The notes under the pieces are model-generated. The model had not been told where the DNA came from and ran no database searches. It saw nothing but the letters and a program-made list of their open reading frames with translations. Shown here piece after piece: positions 37,804-46,634 of a stretch of DNA of 64,000 bases. Source of the stretch: Alphaproteobacteria bacterium UBA3612 (GTDB lineage: Bacteria; Pseudomonadota; Alphaproteobacteria; Sphingomonadales; Sphingomonadaceae); NCBI GenBank assembly GCA_002375465.1, contig DFLT01000015.1, positions 93,080 through 157,079 of the forward strand. Reading direction: 5' to 3'. Position 1 is the stretch's first letter, and each line of letters starts with the position of its first letter. The position numbers were made by a program, and so were the translations under genes.

Positions 37804-38157
37804 TCAGGCGTCGGCGGCCTCGACCTCCAGCAATTCCTTCACATCCAGGCCCAGCCGGTCGACATGAGCGCGGATGCGCGGCCAGTCGCCCTTTAGAAAG
37901 GCCTTCCGCTCCTCAGCGACGAGGCGTTCCCGCGCGCCCGAAATAACGAACAGGCCCAGACCGCGACGTGCCTCTACCAGGCCTGCGACCTGCAGCTCCT
38001 GATAGGCCTTTGACACGGTCAGCGGATTTACCTCTTCCCGGGCGGCCAATACACGGACGGAGGGAAGCGCCTCTCCGACGCCGAAAACGCCGTCGATGAT
38101 CGCCGCCGAAATCCGGTCGCGGATCTGAAGATAAATGGGTCGCGCGTCCTGCCACAT
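37804..38157 (-). CDS. GntR-family (YtrA-like) transcriptional regulator
   Basis: A 117-residue regulator with an N-terminal winged helix-turn-helix (MWQDARPIYLQIRDRISAAI, EALPSVRVLAAREEVNPLTV, SKAYQELQVAGLVEARRGLG) and only about 45 further residues, too few for a ligand domain. That is the YtrA subgroup, whose members often control ABC transporters or neighbouring membrane genes. The promoter TTGACT-17-TGTTAC ends six bases before the ATG, and a perfect dyad overlaps both, so it is probably autoregulated. The divergent neighbour is a CorA/ZntB-type transporter, a possible target. Confidence 0.92.
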   Translation of the reverse strand: MWQDARPIYLQIRDRISAAIIDGVFGVGEALPSVRVLAAREEVNPLTVSKAYQELQVAGLVEARRGLGLFVISGARERLVAEERKAFLKGDWPRIRAHVDRLGLDVKELLEVEAADA

Positions 38158-38192
38158 GGTGTCGTAACACCATAGAACACTAACCCAGTCAA
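38157..38192 (-). promoter_or_regulatory. Promoter and overlapping operator of the GntR gene
   Basis: On the minus strand, TTGACT (38192-38187) and TGTTAC (38169-38164) are 17 bases apart; six bases later comes the ATG, so transcription should start at or next to the start codon. The dyad TGGTGT-TACG-ACACCA (38172-38157) covers the -10 element and the first base of the ATG. There is no room for a ribosome binding site. Confidence 0.6.
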
Positions 38193-38276
38193 GTCTGGGT
38201 CGGCTGTCGCCATCTGGTCGGCTTGACCGTTGCCGCGACCTGCCGCATGGCGGGCATGTTGGGGAGAGGGATACGC

Positions 38277-39257
38277 TTGGCCGACATAGCGCAAAATGAT
38301 GCAGGACCGCCGCGGCATGGCGCCGTGCCGAAGCCCCAGATCATGCGGTCCGACACCACAGATTTCGAATGGTGGCATTATGATATTGCCGATCTGCCGG
38401 ACGCGGCGGGTCTGCCCGCGCTGGCGGAGGCGGCGGGTATTCCGACGGTCGCGGGCAGCGCGCTGGTTGCATCGGAAACACGACCGCGCTGCGATGCAAT
38501 AGGGGAGGGGGCGCTGGTCAACCTGCGGGGCCTCGGCGAACAGCCCGCGCCGGGCGGCGACCCGCTGGTATCCATTCGCCTGTGGGCCCAGAGCGGGCGT
38601 GTCGTTTCCGCCAGCCGCCGCCGCCTTTCGGCGTTCGAAACCGTACAGACGGCGATGCAGGCGGGCCGGGTCAACGACCCGGGCGACCTGATGGCCGTGT
38701 TCGCACGCGCCATCAGCACGGAGCTGGATCCGCAGGTGGCCGCGCTGGGCGACCGGCTGGACGATGCCGAAACACGCCTGGAAATCAGTAACGTCTATCG
38801 GCTGAGGCGATCCATCACCGGCCTGCGCTCCGACGCGATTTCCTACCGACGCTTTGTGGCGCCCGACCGCGATGCGCTGCAGGTGCTGGCCGCGCTGGAT
38901 GTCGACTGGCTGGACGCAGGCGACAGGCTGCATATTCGCGAGGCGGCTGACCGCTTTGCGCGCATGACCGAAGAGCTGGAAGCAGTGCGGGAGCGCGCCG
39001 CACTTCTGCATGAGCAATTGACTGACCTGCGCGCGGAAAAGATCGATCAGCGAAGCCTGGTGATCGCCGTCGTGGCCTTCATTTTCCTGCCGCTGACCTT
39101 CATCACCGGCCTGTTGGGCATGAATGTCGAGGGGATTCCGTTCGCCGATCGGCCATGGGCGTTCTGGGGCATCGTCGCCTTTTGCGTGCTGGTCGGGGCG
39201 ATCGTGCTGACCTGGTTTGCAGCGCGGCGCTGGTTGCCGGAAAGGGACGAACGCTAG
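38277..39257 (+). CDS. CorA/ZntB-family divalent metal transporter
   Basis: A 326-residue inner-membrane protein of the CorA superfamily, closer to ZntB (zinc) than to CorA. A large N-terminal cytoplasmic domain (FEWWHYDIADLPDAAGLPAL, ALVNLRGLGEQPAPGGDPLV) is followed by a long helix and two C-terminal transmembrane segments, with the GMN signature in LTFITGLLGMNVEGIPF. The frame is open from 38223. TTG at 38277 is proposed because GGGGAGAGGG lies 6 bases upstream; ATG 38343 lacks a ribosome site. It diverges from the GntR regulator. Confidence 0.85.
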   Translation: MADIAQNDAGPPRHGAVPKPQIMRSDTTDFEWWHYDIADLPDAAGLPALAEAAGIPTVAGSALVASETRPRCDAIGEGALVNLRGLGEQPAPGGDPLVSIRLWAQSGRVVSASRRRLSAFETVQTAMQAGRVNDPGDLMAVFARAISTELDPQVAALGDRLDDAETRLEISNVYRLRRSITGLRSDAISYRRFVAPDRDALQVLAALDVDWLDAGDRLHIREAADRFARMTEELEAVRERAALLHEQLTDLRAEKIDQRSLVIAVVAFIFLPLTFITGLLGMNVEGIPFADRPWAFWGIVAFCVLVGAIVLTWFAARRWLPERDER

Positions 39258-39269
39258 GGCGGCCCGGCC

Positions 39270-39866
39270 TTAACCGGCGGATGGTTCCCAGACTGACACG
39301 ACGTCATCCAGGTGCGGGCGCGGCCGTTCGGTGAGCGCATTTCCGGGCGACCCGATAAACATGAAGCCGATGATCGTGTCGCCAGCCGCGCCCAGCCCCT
39401 CCGCCACCTTGTCAGAATAGGCGGCCCAGCCCGTCAGCCAGCCCGTCACAAAGCCCGCCGCATGAACCGCATGTTCCAGCGTCATGGCGGCGGCGGCGGC
39501 GCTCCATTCCTGTTCCTTCAACGGAATCGAGCGGGAATGATCAGGGCGAAACAAAACGGTGATGAGAAGCGGCGCCTGCCGCGCGAAATCGTCTATGGCC
39601 TTGCCTTCAAGCTTGCCGGCGTCCGGACGTTCTTCTGCATAGGCGGTATGAAGCAGGCGGGCGAAATCGTCGCGGCGATCCTTTGGGATGATGACGAAGC
39701 GCCAGGGGGCAATCTTGCCGTGGTCCGGTACCCGCGTTGCCGCCGTCAGGATATTTTTCAGCGCTTCGCCGTCGGGGCCGGGTTCCACCATGTCGCGCGG
39801 CTTGCCGGAACGGCGCGACAGGAGAAGGGACATGGGGGTGGAAAGGTCGTTGAACTGCTCTGGCAT
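39270..39866 (-). CDS. Nitroreductase family protein (YdjA-like)
   Basis: A 198-residue FMN-dependent oxidoreductase of the nitroreductase fold. Typical segments are LLSRRSGKPRDMVEPGPDGE with the flavin-binding arginines near the N-terminus, AATRVPDHGKIAPWRFVIIP, and the C-terminal GAAGDTIIGFMFIGSPGNA. The short length and the RVPDHGKIAPWRF segment are those of the YdjA subgroup. The natural substrate is unknown. It converges on the ZntB-type gene with a 12-base gap and diverges from a TonB receptor across 77 bases. Confidence 0.9.
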   Translation of the reverse strand: MPEQFNDLSTPMSLLLSRRSGKPRDMVEPGPDGEALKNILTAATRVPDHGKIAPWRFVIIPKDRRDDFARLLHTAYAEERPDAGKLEGKAIDDFARQAPLLITVLFRPDHSRSIPLKEQEWSAAAAAMTLEHAVHAAGFVTGWLTGWAAYSDKVAEGLGAAGDTIIGFMFIGSPGNALTERPRPHLDDVVSVWEPSAG

Positions 39867-39943
39867 CGCTTGCTTTCATTATCAGTGAGGCTTGCACTCG
39901 TATGAAATACAGCTAGCAAGCCGCAGACGATTTTCCCAATCAG

Positions 39944-41977
39944 ATGTCTGCGCGCGTCCCCTTGTCATTCAGAATATTCCTATTGGCCACCGCGCTTCTT
40001 GCCTCGCCCGCCGCGGCGCAGGAGGACATTGTCGTGGCGGGCACACCGCTCCAAGAGGCGGCGGGGGCGGACGCCTATGCCACGGTTCTCGTTCCGCGCG
40101 CCGCATTGACGGCCAGCCCCTCCGGCCAGCTGGAAAATGCATTGGAGCAGGTGCCCGGATTCCAGCTGTTCCGTCGTGCGGATTCGCGCAGTTCCAACGC
40201 CACCAGCCAGGGCGCGACCCTGCGGGGCATTGGCGGCAATGCAACGGGACGTACGCTCGTGCTGCTGGACGGCGTGCCGATCGCCGACCCGTTTGCCGGA
40301 TATATTCCCTGGGCCGGGATCCCGCCGGAAAGCCTGGCCCTGGCGCGAGTAACGACGGGCGGCGGTGCGGGCCCATTCGGCGCAGGCGCACTGTCCGGCA
40401 CAATCGAACTGATCAGTGCCGGCCCCGGCGCGCGATCCAGCGCATTGCGGGCGCGCTATGGCAGTCGCGATTCGATCGATCTGGGTGCTGCTCTGGTCGA
40501 GCGGGTCGGCAATGGGTTCGTCGCGCTGGATGCGAGCCATGCAGAGGGCGATGGATATTTCACCACAGCGCCGGAGGATCGCGGCGCGGTCGACACGCGC
40601 GCGCCCTATGAACAGCAGAACATTTCGGCGCGCGCCGTATTTCCCGTTGGAAATGTCAGCGAGTTGCAGGTGCGCGGCGCCTGGTTCCGTGACGACCGTC
40701 AAAATGGCCAGGCACTGGTCACCAGCGGTATGGAGGGCGCGGACAGCAGCGTCCGATTGCTGTCGCGGGGGGCGTTGCCGTTTGAGGTGCTCGCCTATGT
40801 GCAGGCACGCGATTACCGCGCCACCTTCGCCCGTACCGAAGCGGACCGTTCGGCCGAACAGCCCGCGCTGCAACAGGCGGTGCCAGCGACCGGCATCGGC
40901 GCAAAGGCGGAACTGCGTCCTACATTCGGTGCCCATGAACTGCGCCTGGGAACGGACTGGCGGCACACGGCTGGTGAAACGAAGGAACGCTTCAATTTCG
41001 ATGGTACGCGCCTCGCGTCCGGCAGGACCGCCGGCGGGCGCAGCAACACGGTCGGCCTGTTCGTCGAAGATAGCTGGCAGACCACCGAAGACCTGACCCT
41101 AACCGCCGGCGCGCGCGTGGATCGCTGGTGGCTGGACGACGGGCGGCTGGTGGAGGAGGGCGCCGTCACATCCTTTGGCGACCGGTCCGGCTGGGAACCG
41201 ACGGGACGGCTGGCGGCGGCCTATGACGCGACCCCCGCCCTCAAATTGCGGGCGGCGGGCTATGTCGGTTGGCGCTTGCCGACGCTGAACGAGCTTTATC
41301 GTCCGTTCCGCGTCGGGCCGGACGCCACGGCAGCGAATGCAGCCCTGCGGCCAGAGGAAAGCCGTGGCGTCGAGGCGGGCTTCGATTACCAGCCATTGTC
41401 GACCGCACGGCTGAGCGTGACCGGCTTCGTCGTCCGCGCGAAGGACATGATCAGCAATATAACGCTGGGCGAAGGGCCGGGCGTCTTTCCGGGCAGCGGG
41501 TTCGTGTTCGGCAGCTATCGCCAGCGCCTCAACCTGGACGCGGTCGATTCGCGCGGTATCGAAGCGAGTGCGCAGGCTGAAATTGGCCGCCTGACGCTGA
41601 CCGCCAGCTATGCCTTTACCGACGCAGAGCAAAAGGGGAGTGGCCCGACCGCAGCGCAGGACGGGTTCCGCCCGCCGCAGATCCCTGAACATAGCGCCTT
41701 TGCCGGCGCGCGCGTTGGCCTGGGCGAAAGCGGCAGCGTGGGCGCATCCCTGCGCTATGTCGGACCCCAGTTCGAGGACGATCTGGAGCAGCGGCCGCTC
41801 GATGATTTCGTGCAATTGGACGCCAGCGCGGTGTTGCCCGTGGCGCGCGGCGTTGCCCTTACCCTGGCTGGCGAGAATTTGACGGATAGCCGCATCGAGG
41901 ATGGCATCGACGCACGCGGCGCGCTGTCGCTGGCGCAGCCGCGCACCCTGTGGGTCGGGATACGCTGGCAACGGTAA
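39944..41977 (+). CDS. TonB-dependent outer-membrane receptor
   Basis: A 677-residue receptor in the size range of BtuB and siderophore receptors. It has a signal peptide (LLATALLASPAAAQEDIVVA), a TonB box near EDIVVAGTPL, a plug with ATLRGIGGNATGRTLVLLDG and TTGGGAGPFGAGALSGTIEL, and a barrel ending GIRWQR. The last residue is Arg, not the usual Phe, but the pattern of alternating aromatic strands (TLWVGIRW) is kept. The ligand is unknown. No cobalamin riboswitch or iron box is seen in the 77 bases upstream. Confidence 0.92.
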   Translation: MSARVPLSFRIFLLATALLASPAAAQEDIVVAGTPLQEAAGADAYATVLVPRAALTASPSGQLENALEQVPGFQLFRRADSRSSNATSQGATLRGIGGNATGRTLVLLDGVPIADPFAGYIPWAGIPPESLALARVTTGGGAGPFGAGALSGTIELISAGPGARSSALRARYGSRDSIDLGAALVERVGNGFVALDASHAEGDGYFTTAPEDRGAVDTRAPYEQQNISARAVFPVGNVSELQVRGAWFRDDRQNGQALVTSGMEGADSSVRLLSRGALPFEVLAYVQARDYRATFARTEADRSAEQPALQQAVPATGIGAKAELRPTFGAHELRLGTDWRHTAGETKERFNFDGTRLASGRTAGGRSNTVGLFVEDSWQTTEDLTLTAGARVDRWWLDDGRLVEEGAVTSFGDRSGWEPTGRLAAAYDATPALKLRAAGYVGWRLPTLNELYRPFRVGPDATAANAALRPEESRGVEAGFDYQPLSTARLSVTGFVVRAKDMISNITLGEGPGVFPGSGFVFGSYRQRLNLDAVDSRGIEASAQAEIGRLTLTASYAFTDAEQKGSGPTAAQDGFRPPQIPEHSAFAGARVGLGESGSVGASLRYVGPQFEDDLEQRPLDDFVQLDASAVLPVARGVALTLAGENLTDSRIEDGIDARGALSLAQPRTLWVGIRWQR

Positions 41978-41986
41978 GGCGACCGT

Positions 41987-42015
41987 ACGGCGCAAGGGGC
42001 GCCGTCTTCCTTTTC
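41987..42015 (+). terminator. Probable terminator of the second TonB receptor
   Basis: ACGGCGC (41987-41993) pairs with GCGCCGT (41999-42005) around AAGGG, followed by CTTCCTTTTC. It starts 10 bases after the receptor stop. Confidence 0.65.
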
Positions 42016-42099
42016 AGACAATATCTTGGACATTCCGGCAGAGGTTGCTTACCCCTCAGTCAACGCCCGGCATATTCGCGCCGACAGGAAGCCTTGCCC

Positions 42100-42627
42100 A
42101 TGTTCTTTCCCGACCAGCCGACCCTCGACCTAGTCGTTCGCGCGTTTCTTTTGACCGTGATGGGCATGGTGTGGGTGGTGATTCTGGTCCGCATCAACGG
42201 CCTGCGCTCCTTTTCCAAAATGACGAATTTCGATTTCGTCATGACCATCGCGACCGGCTCGCTGCTGGCAGGCGCGGCGCAGTCGACAACATGGTCGGCA
42301 TTCGCGCAGACGATGATCGCGATGGCCGCGCTTTTTATCGTGCAGTTTACAAGTGCGCGCCTGCGCAAGAAATCCGATACTCTGGAGGATGTGATGCAGA
42401 ATCATCCCATTCTGCTGATGCGCGACGGGAAAATAATTCACTCCGCCCTGAAAGAGAGCCGCGTGGCGGAAAGCGACCTGATCGCCAAGCTGCGCGAGGC
42501 AAATGCCCTGAAAATGGACGACGTCCGGGCCGTCATTCTCGAGACGACAGGCGATATCTCTGTCCTGCACGGCGAGGGGCCGGTCGACGAGCGCGTCATC
42601 AGCGGCGTGCGCGGCGTCGATGTATGA
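42100..42627 (+). CDS. DUF421 (YetF-type) membrane protein
   Basis: A 175-residue protein of the DUF421/YetF family: three hydrophobic helices (VVRAFLLTVMGMVWVVILVR, FDFVMTIATGSLLAGAAQST, TMIAMAALFIVQFTSARL) and a small cytoplasmic C-terminal domain (HPILLMRDGKIIHSALKESR, LREANALKMDDVRAVILETT). The ATG at 42100 has AGGAAG upstream; the longer frame to 41950 lies in the receptor gene and is rejected. Function is not established; in Bacillus relatives are linked to spores and envelope. Confidence 0.88.
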   Translation: MFFPDQPTLDLVVRAFLLTVMGMVWVVILVRINGLRSFSKMTNFDFVMTIATGSLLAGAAQSTTWSAFAQTMIAMAALFIVQFTSARLRKKSDTLEDVMQNHPILLMRDGKIIHSALKESRVAESDLIAKLREANALKMDDVRAVILETTGDISVLHGEGPVDERVISGVRGVDV

Positions 42628-42650
42628 GCGCAGGTGCGGCAAGCTAGCGC

Positions 42651-42679
42651 TTGTGGCGAATAGGGTGGTTATCTATAGG
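42651..42679 (+). promoter_or_regulatory. Candidate promoter of the cytochrome oxidase cluster
   Basis: TTGTGG (42651-42656) and TATAGG (42674-42679) are 17 bases apart, 65 bases before coxB. This fits a sigma-70-like housekeeping promoter and is the only good candidate in the 117-base gap before the cluster. Confidence 0.45.
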
Positions 42680-42744
42680 AGCCGCACAAACCGCGCGCAC
42701 GCCTGCGTTGCGCGCCCGATTCTTTTACCTTTGCCCCAGGGGAC

Positions 42745-43881
42745 ATGATGGGACGTCTGACACCGATCGCAGCCGCATTTGCGCTGATGCTTGCCACCGG
42801 CGCCGGCGCGCAGTCGCTGCAAGAACTGCCGAACTCGGGCGCAGGCCCCGCCACTGCAGAAGACGGCGTCACGACCAGTGACGGCGGCGCCATGACGCAG
42901 GAAGAGGCGATTGCGGCAACACCCGACGATCCGGCAGTGGTACCAAGCGCAGTTGGCGGCCTTGCCAATGCGGGTACCATGTCGGACGCGGCGCTGGGCC
43001 AGCCTCTCGGCGGATATAATATCCAGCCACAGGTGACCGCGCTCGGGAAGCGCGCCGACGGTTTCAACATCGCGCTCCTCAGCATCATGGCTGTGGTGAC
43101 GCTGTTCGTGTTCGGCCTGCTGGCTTGGGCCATGCTGAAATTCCGGCGCAAGTCGAACCCGGTGCCGTCGAAAACGACACACAATGTTCTGATCGAAGTG
43201 CTGTGGACGGTCGTGCCGGTGCTGATCCTTGTGGGCATCGCTGTACCCTCCTTTGCGCTGCTTCTGGATCAATATGATCCGCCAGAGGCCGATGTGACGG
43301 TCAAGGCGATCGGCCATCAATGGTATTGGGAATATGAATATCCCGACGAGGGCGGATTTGCCTTCGACGCCATCATGCTGTCGGACGAAGAGGCTGCTGC
43401 TGCGAACGAGCCGCGTCTGCTGGCGACAGACAACCGCGTCGTGGTGCCGGTGGGGGCGACGGTGAAGGTTCTCGTGACCTCGGTCGACGTCATTCACAGC
43501 TGGGCCATGCCCGCATTCTGGGTGAAGATGGACGCCGTTCCGGGCAAGATTAACGAGACCTGGTTCAACGCGGAGCAGACAGGCGTATATTACGGCCAGT
43601 GTTCAGAGCTTTGCGGCACGCGTCACGCCTTCATGCCCATCGTCGTGGAAGTTGTCGAACCGGCGCAATATGCAGCCTGGGTTGCGGCGCGTCAGGAGGA
43701 TGCGGGTATCGACCCGACCGACCTGGTGGAAGAAGAAATCGCGACGGCTGATGAACCCGATGTGCCGACCGTGGATGCCGGTGCCGGCGGCGAGATGAGC
43801 GATCTTCCGACTGCGGACACGGCGCCGCCTGCGGGAACGGTGGTCGAACAGTCAAACACCGAATCCGCACCTACGAACTAA
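42745..43881 (+). CDS. coxB: Cytochrome c oxidase subunit II
   Basis: Takes electrons from cytochrome c at the periplasmic CuA centre of the aa3-type oxidase. The 378-residue precursor has a signal peptide (LTPIAAAFALMLATGAGAQS) and a low-complexity linker. Two transmembrane helices follow (NIALLSIMAVVTLFVFGLLA and LIEVLWTVVPVLILVGIAVP), then a cupredoxin domain with IGHQWYWEYEYPDEGGFAFD and the CuA ligands in YGQCSELCGTRHAFM. Both the N-terminal linker and the C-terminal acidic tail (about 60 residues) are longer than usual. GGGGAC precedes the ATG. First gene of the cluster. Confidence 0.96.
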   Translation: MMGRLTPIAAAFALMLATGAGAQSLQELPNSGAGPATAEDGVTTSDGGAMTQEEAIAATPDDPAVVPSAVGGLANAGTMSDAALGQPLGGYNIQPQVTALGKRADGFNIALLSIMAVVTLFVFGLLAWAMLKFRRKSNPVPSKTTHNVLIEVLWTVVPVLILVGIAVPSFALLLDQYDPPEADVTVKAIGHQWYWEYEYPDEGGFAFDAIMLSDEEAAAANEPRLLATDNRVVVPVGATVKVLVTSVDVIHSWAMPAFWVKMDAVPGKINETWFNAEQTGVYYGQCSELCGTRHAFMPIVVEVVEPAQYAAWVAARQEDAGIDPTDLVEEEIATADEPDVPTVDAGAGGEMSDLPTADTAPPAGTVVEQSNTESAPTN

Positions 43882-43906
43882 TTCGAAGAGCTTGAGGCAG
43901 TAAACC

Positions 43907-45565
43907 ATGGCAACCGCAGCCCCGACCGAATTTACCGCACATGATGGCGACGACCATGCCCATGATGCGGATCACAAGCCCGCTTTCTTCGCGCGCTGGT
44001 TTCTGTCGACGAACCACAAGGATATCGGCACGCTCTACCTGATCTTCGCGCTGATCGCGGGTATCATCGGCGGCGGTATTTCGGGTCTGATGCGTGCCGA
44101 GCTGATGCATCCGGGCATGACGGTGATCACTCAGTTCACTGACGGCAATATCGATGCGGCGTACCATATGTGGAACGTCTTCATCACCGCGCACGGCCTG
44201 ATCATGGTGTTCTTCATGGTCATGCCGGCGATGATCGGCGGTTTCGGCAACTGGATCGTGCCGCTGATGATCGGTGCGCCCGACATGGCATTTCCGCGCA
44301 TGAACAATGTCAGCTTCTGGCTGATCGTGCCGGCATTCCTGCTGCTGCTGTCCAGCCAGTTCGTGCCCGGCCCTGCCGGTTATGACGGCGCGGGTACCGG
44401 CTGGACCGTCTATCCGACGCTGTCGACCTATGGTCATCCCGGTCCGGCGGTCGACCTCGCCATTCTGTCGCTGCACCTTGCCGGTGCATCGTCGATCCTC
44501 GGCGCCATCAACTTCATCACCACTATCTTCAACATGCGCGCACCCGGCATGACGATGCACAAAATGCCGCTGTTCGTGTGGTCGGTGCTGGTGACGGCAT
44601 GGCTGCTGCTGCTGGCGCTGCCGGTTCTTGCGGGCGCCATCACCATGCTGCTGACCGACCGTAATTTCGGTACGACCTTCTTCGATCCCGCGGGTGGCGG
44701 TGATCCGGTGCTGTATCAGCATCTGTTCTGGTTCTTCGGTCACCCCGAGGTCTACATCATGATTCTGCCCGGTTTCGGCATTATCAGCCAGGTCATCGCG
44801 ACGTTCAGCCGTAAGCCTGCCTTTGGCTATCTCGGCATGGCCTATGCCATGGTCGCCATCGGCTTCATCGGCTTCGTCGTCTGGGCACACCACATGTACA
44901 CCGTGGGCATGGATGTGAACGTGAAGCTGTACTTCACGGCGGCGACCATGATCATCGCGGTCCCAACGGGCGTGAAGATCTTCTCGTGGATCGCCACCAT
45001 GTGGGGCGGCTCCATCTCCTTCGAGACGCCAATGCTGTGGGCGATCGGCTTCATCGTGATGTTCACGCTGGGCGGCGTTACCGGCGTCATCCTGTCGAAC
45101 GCCGGCGTCGACACCTATATGCACGACACCTATTATGTGGTCGCGCACTTCCACTATGTGCTGTCGCTTGGTGCCGTCTTCGCGATCTTTGCCGCCTGGT
45201 ATTATTGGTGGCCGAAGTTCACGGGCAAGATGTACAACGAGCTGCTCGGCAAGCTGCACTTCTGGATCTTCTTCGTCGGCGTGAACGTGCTGTTCTTCCC
45301 GATGCACTTCCTGGGACAGGATGGCATGCCGCGGCGTATTCCGGATTATCCGGACCAGTACGCCGGATATAATGAGATCGCGACCTATGGGTACATGATC
45401 ATGGCGGCGGGTCTAATCCCGTTCTTCCTGAACATCATCGTCTCGCTGGCCGCAGGGCGGAAGGCACCGAACAACCCATGGGGCGAAGGGGCAACGACAC
45501 TGGAATGGACGCTGACGTCACCGCCGCCGTTCCACCAGTTCGAAACCCTGCCAGAGATCAAGTAA
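43907..45565 (+). CDS. ctaD: Cytochrome c oxidase subunit I
   Basis: Catalytic subunit holding haem a and the haem a3-CuB centre. The 552-residue, twelve-helix protein shows the ligands in AYHMWNVFITAHGLIMVFFM (haem a His), FWFFGHPEVYIMILPGFGII (CuB His and the cross-linked Tyr region), VWAHHMYTVGMD (CuB HH) and YYVVAHFHYVLSLGAVFAIF (both haem His). It lies 25 bases after coxB, and its stop shares a base with the ctaB start (TAATG). Confidence 0.98.
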   Translation: MATAAPTEFTAHDGDDHAHDADHKPAFFARWFLSTNHKDIGTLYLIFALIAGIIGGGISGLMRAELMHPGMTVITQFTDGNIDAAYHMWNVFITAHGLIMVFFMVMPAMIGGFGNWIVPLMIGAPDMAFPRMNNVSFWLIVPAFLLLLSSQFVPGPAGYDGAGTGWTVYPTLSTYGHPGPAVDLAILSLHLAGASSILGAINFITTIFNMRAPGMTMHKMPLFVWSVLVTAWLLLLALPVLAGAITMLLTDRNFGTTFFDPAGGGDPVLYQHLFWFFGHPEVYIMILPGFGIISQVIATFSRKPAFGYLGMAYAMVAIGFIGFVVWAHHMYTVGMDVNVKLYFTAATMIIAVPTGVKIFSWIATMWGGSISFETPMLWAIGFIVMFTLGGVTGVILSNAGVDTYMHDTYYVVAHFHYVLSLGAVFAIFAAWYYWWPKFTGKMYNELLGKLHFWIFFVGVNVLFFPMHFLGQDGMPRRIPDYPDQYAGYNEIATYGYMIMAAGLIPFFLNIIVSLAAGRKAPNNPWGEGATTLEWTLTSPPPFHQFETLPEIK

Positions 45566-46512
45566 TGGCAGGTGCGCCGATCTCTCCAGCGGCGGCGCCA
45601 GCGCTCCCGCTGGGGGGCGGTGCCGTGCTGCCCGAATATGGCGACTGGCGCGATTATCTTGCGCTGACGAAGCCGCGGGTCATGCTGCTGGTGGTGTATA
45701 CCGCGCTTTGCGGCTTGATCGCGGCACCCGTGACGGTTCATCCGATCATCGGTTTCACGGCGATCCTGTGCATTGCCGTGGCCGGCGGGGCCGCCGGGGC
45801 GTTCAATCAATGGTACGAGGCCGACGTCGACGCGCGCATGAAGCGCACGGCGACGCGCCCCCTGCCAAGTGGCACTTTGACGAAACAGTCCGCATTCGGT
45901 TTTGCCATGGTGTTGGCGGTATCGTCAGTCTCCCTGATGGCGCTGGTCGTGAATATCGTCGCGGCGGCGATCCTTCTGGCCTCCATTCTCTTCTACGTTC
46001 TGATTTATACGGTCTGGCTGAAGCGCCGCACACCGCAGAACATCGTCATCGGCGGCGCTGCCGGCGCGTTTCCGCCGATGATCGGCTGGGCTGCCGCCAC
46101 GGGCGATGTGACGATCATGCCGCTGTTGATGTTCGGTATCATCTTTTTGTGGACGCCGCCGCATTTCTGGGCGCTCGCCCTGTTCATCGAATCCGATTAC
46201 GAGAAGGCCGGCGTTCCCATGCTGCCCGTCACGCATGGCCTGCGGGAAACGCGCAAGCAGCAATTCATCTATACGCCGCTGCTGGTCGCGGCGAGCCTCG
46301 CGCCTTGGGCGCTGGGATTGGCGGACGTTCTTTATGGAGTGGCCGCTGCCGCGCTTGGTCTGATCTTCGCGATTCTTAGCCTGCAGGTCTATTTGAACCG
46401 TACCGAAGAGCCGACAGAGATGAAGCCCGAAAAACGCCTTTTCGCTTTTTCCATCGTATATCTCTTCGCGCTGTTTGGCGTGCTGGCTGCTGACAGAGTG
46501 ATCTTCGCATGA
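45565..46512 (+). CDS. ctaB: Protohaem IX farnesyltransferase
   Basis: Converts haem b to haem o, the first step to haem a for the oxidase. The 315-residue UbiA-family membrane protein carries the prenyl-diphosphate aspartate motif NQWYEADVDARMKRTATRPL, the second region ESDYEKAGVPMLPVTHGLRE and about nine membrane helices. The ATG at 45565 shares one base with the ctaD stop; the longer frame to 45478 is a shadow within ctaD. It overlaps the next small gene by 4 bases. Confidence 0.97.
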   Translation: MAGAPISPAAAPALPLGGGAVLPEYGDWRDYLALTKPRVMLLVVYTALCGLIAAPVTVHPIIGFTAILCIAVAGGAAGAFNQWYEADVDARMKRTATRPLPSGTLTKQSAFGFAMVLAVSSVSLMALVVNIVAAAILLASILFYVLIYTVWLKRRTPQNIVIGGAAGAFPPMIGWAAATGDVTIMPLLMFGIIFLWTPPHFWALALFIESDYEKAGVPMLPVTHGLRETRKQQFIYTPLLVAASLAPWALGLADVLYGVAAAALGLIFAILSLQVYLNRTEEPTEMKPEKRLFAFSIVYLFALFGVLAADRVIFA

Positions 46513-46634
46513 CCCCCGAAGAGGAAGCCGAACTGGCGCGCCGCCGCAAGCAACGCAATTATGTGTTGGGCGGGATACTGATCGCGCTCGCGGTTCTGTT
46601 TTACGCGATTACCATCGTCAGGATGAAAATCTGA
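46509..46634 (+). CDS. 41-residue cox-cluster membrane protein (CoxF-like)
   Basis: A very small gene: MTPEEEAELARRRKQRNYVL then GGILIALAVLFYAITIVRMK and a final I. An acidic then strongly basic N-terminus is followed by one transmembrane helix. It overlaps ctaB by 4 bases (ATGA) and ctaG by one base (TGATG), so it is coupled to both. Equivalent tiny proteins lie at this point between ctaB and ctaG in many alphaproteobacteria. The overlaps on both sides and the charge pattern make it real; a role in oxidase assembly is inferred from place. Confidence 0.88.
   Translation: MTPEEEAELARRRKQRNYVLGGILIALAVLFYAITIVRMKI

Noticed and set aside
39867..39943. B12-box-like AAGCCGCAGAC upstream of the second TonB receptor
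   Set aside because: Only 77 bases separate the divergent start codons, too short for a cobalamin riboswitch, and no other conserved element is present.
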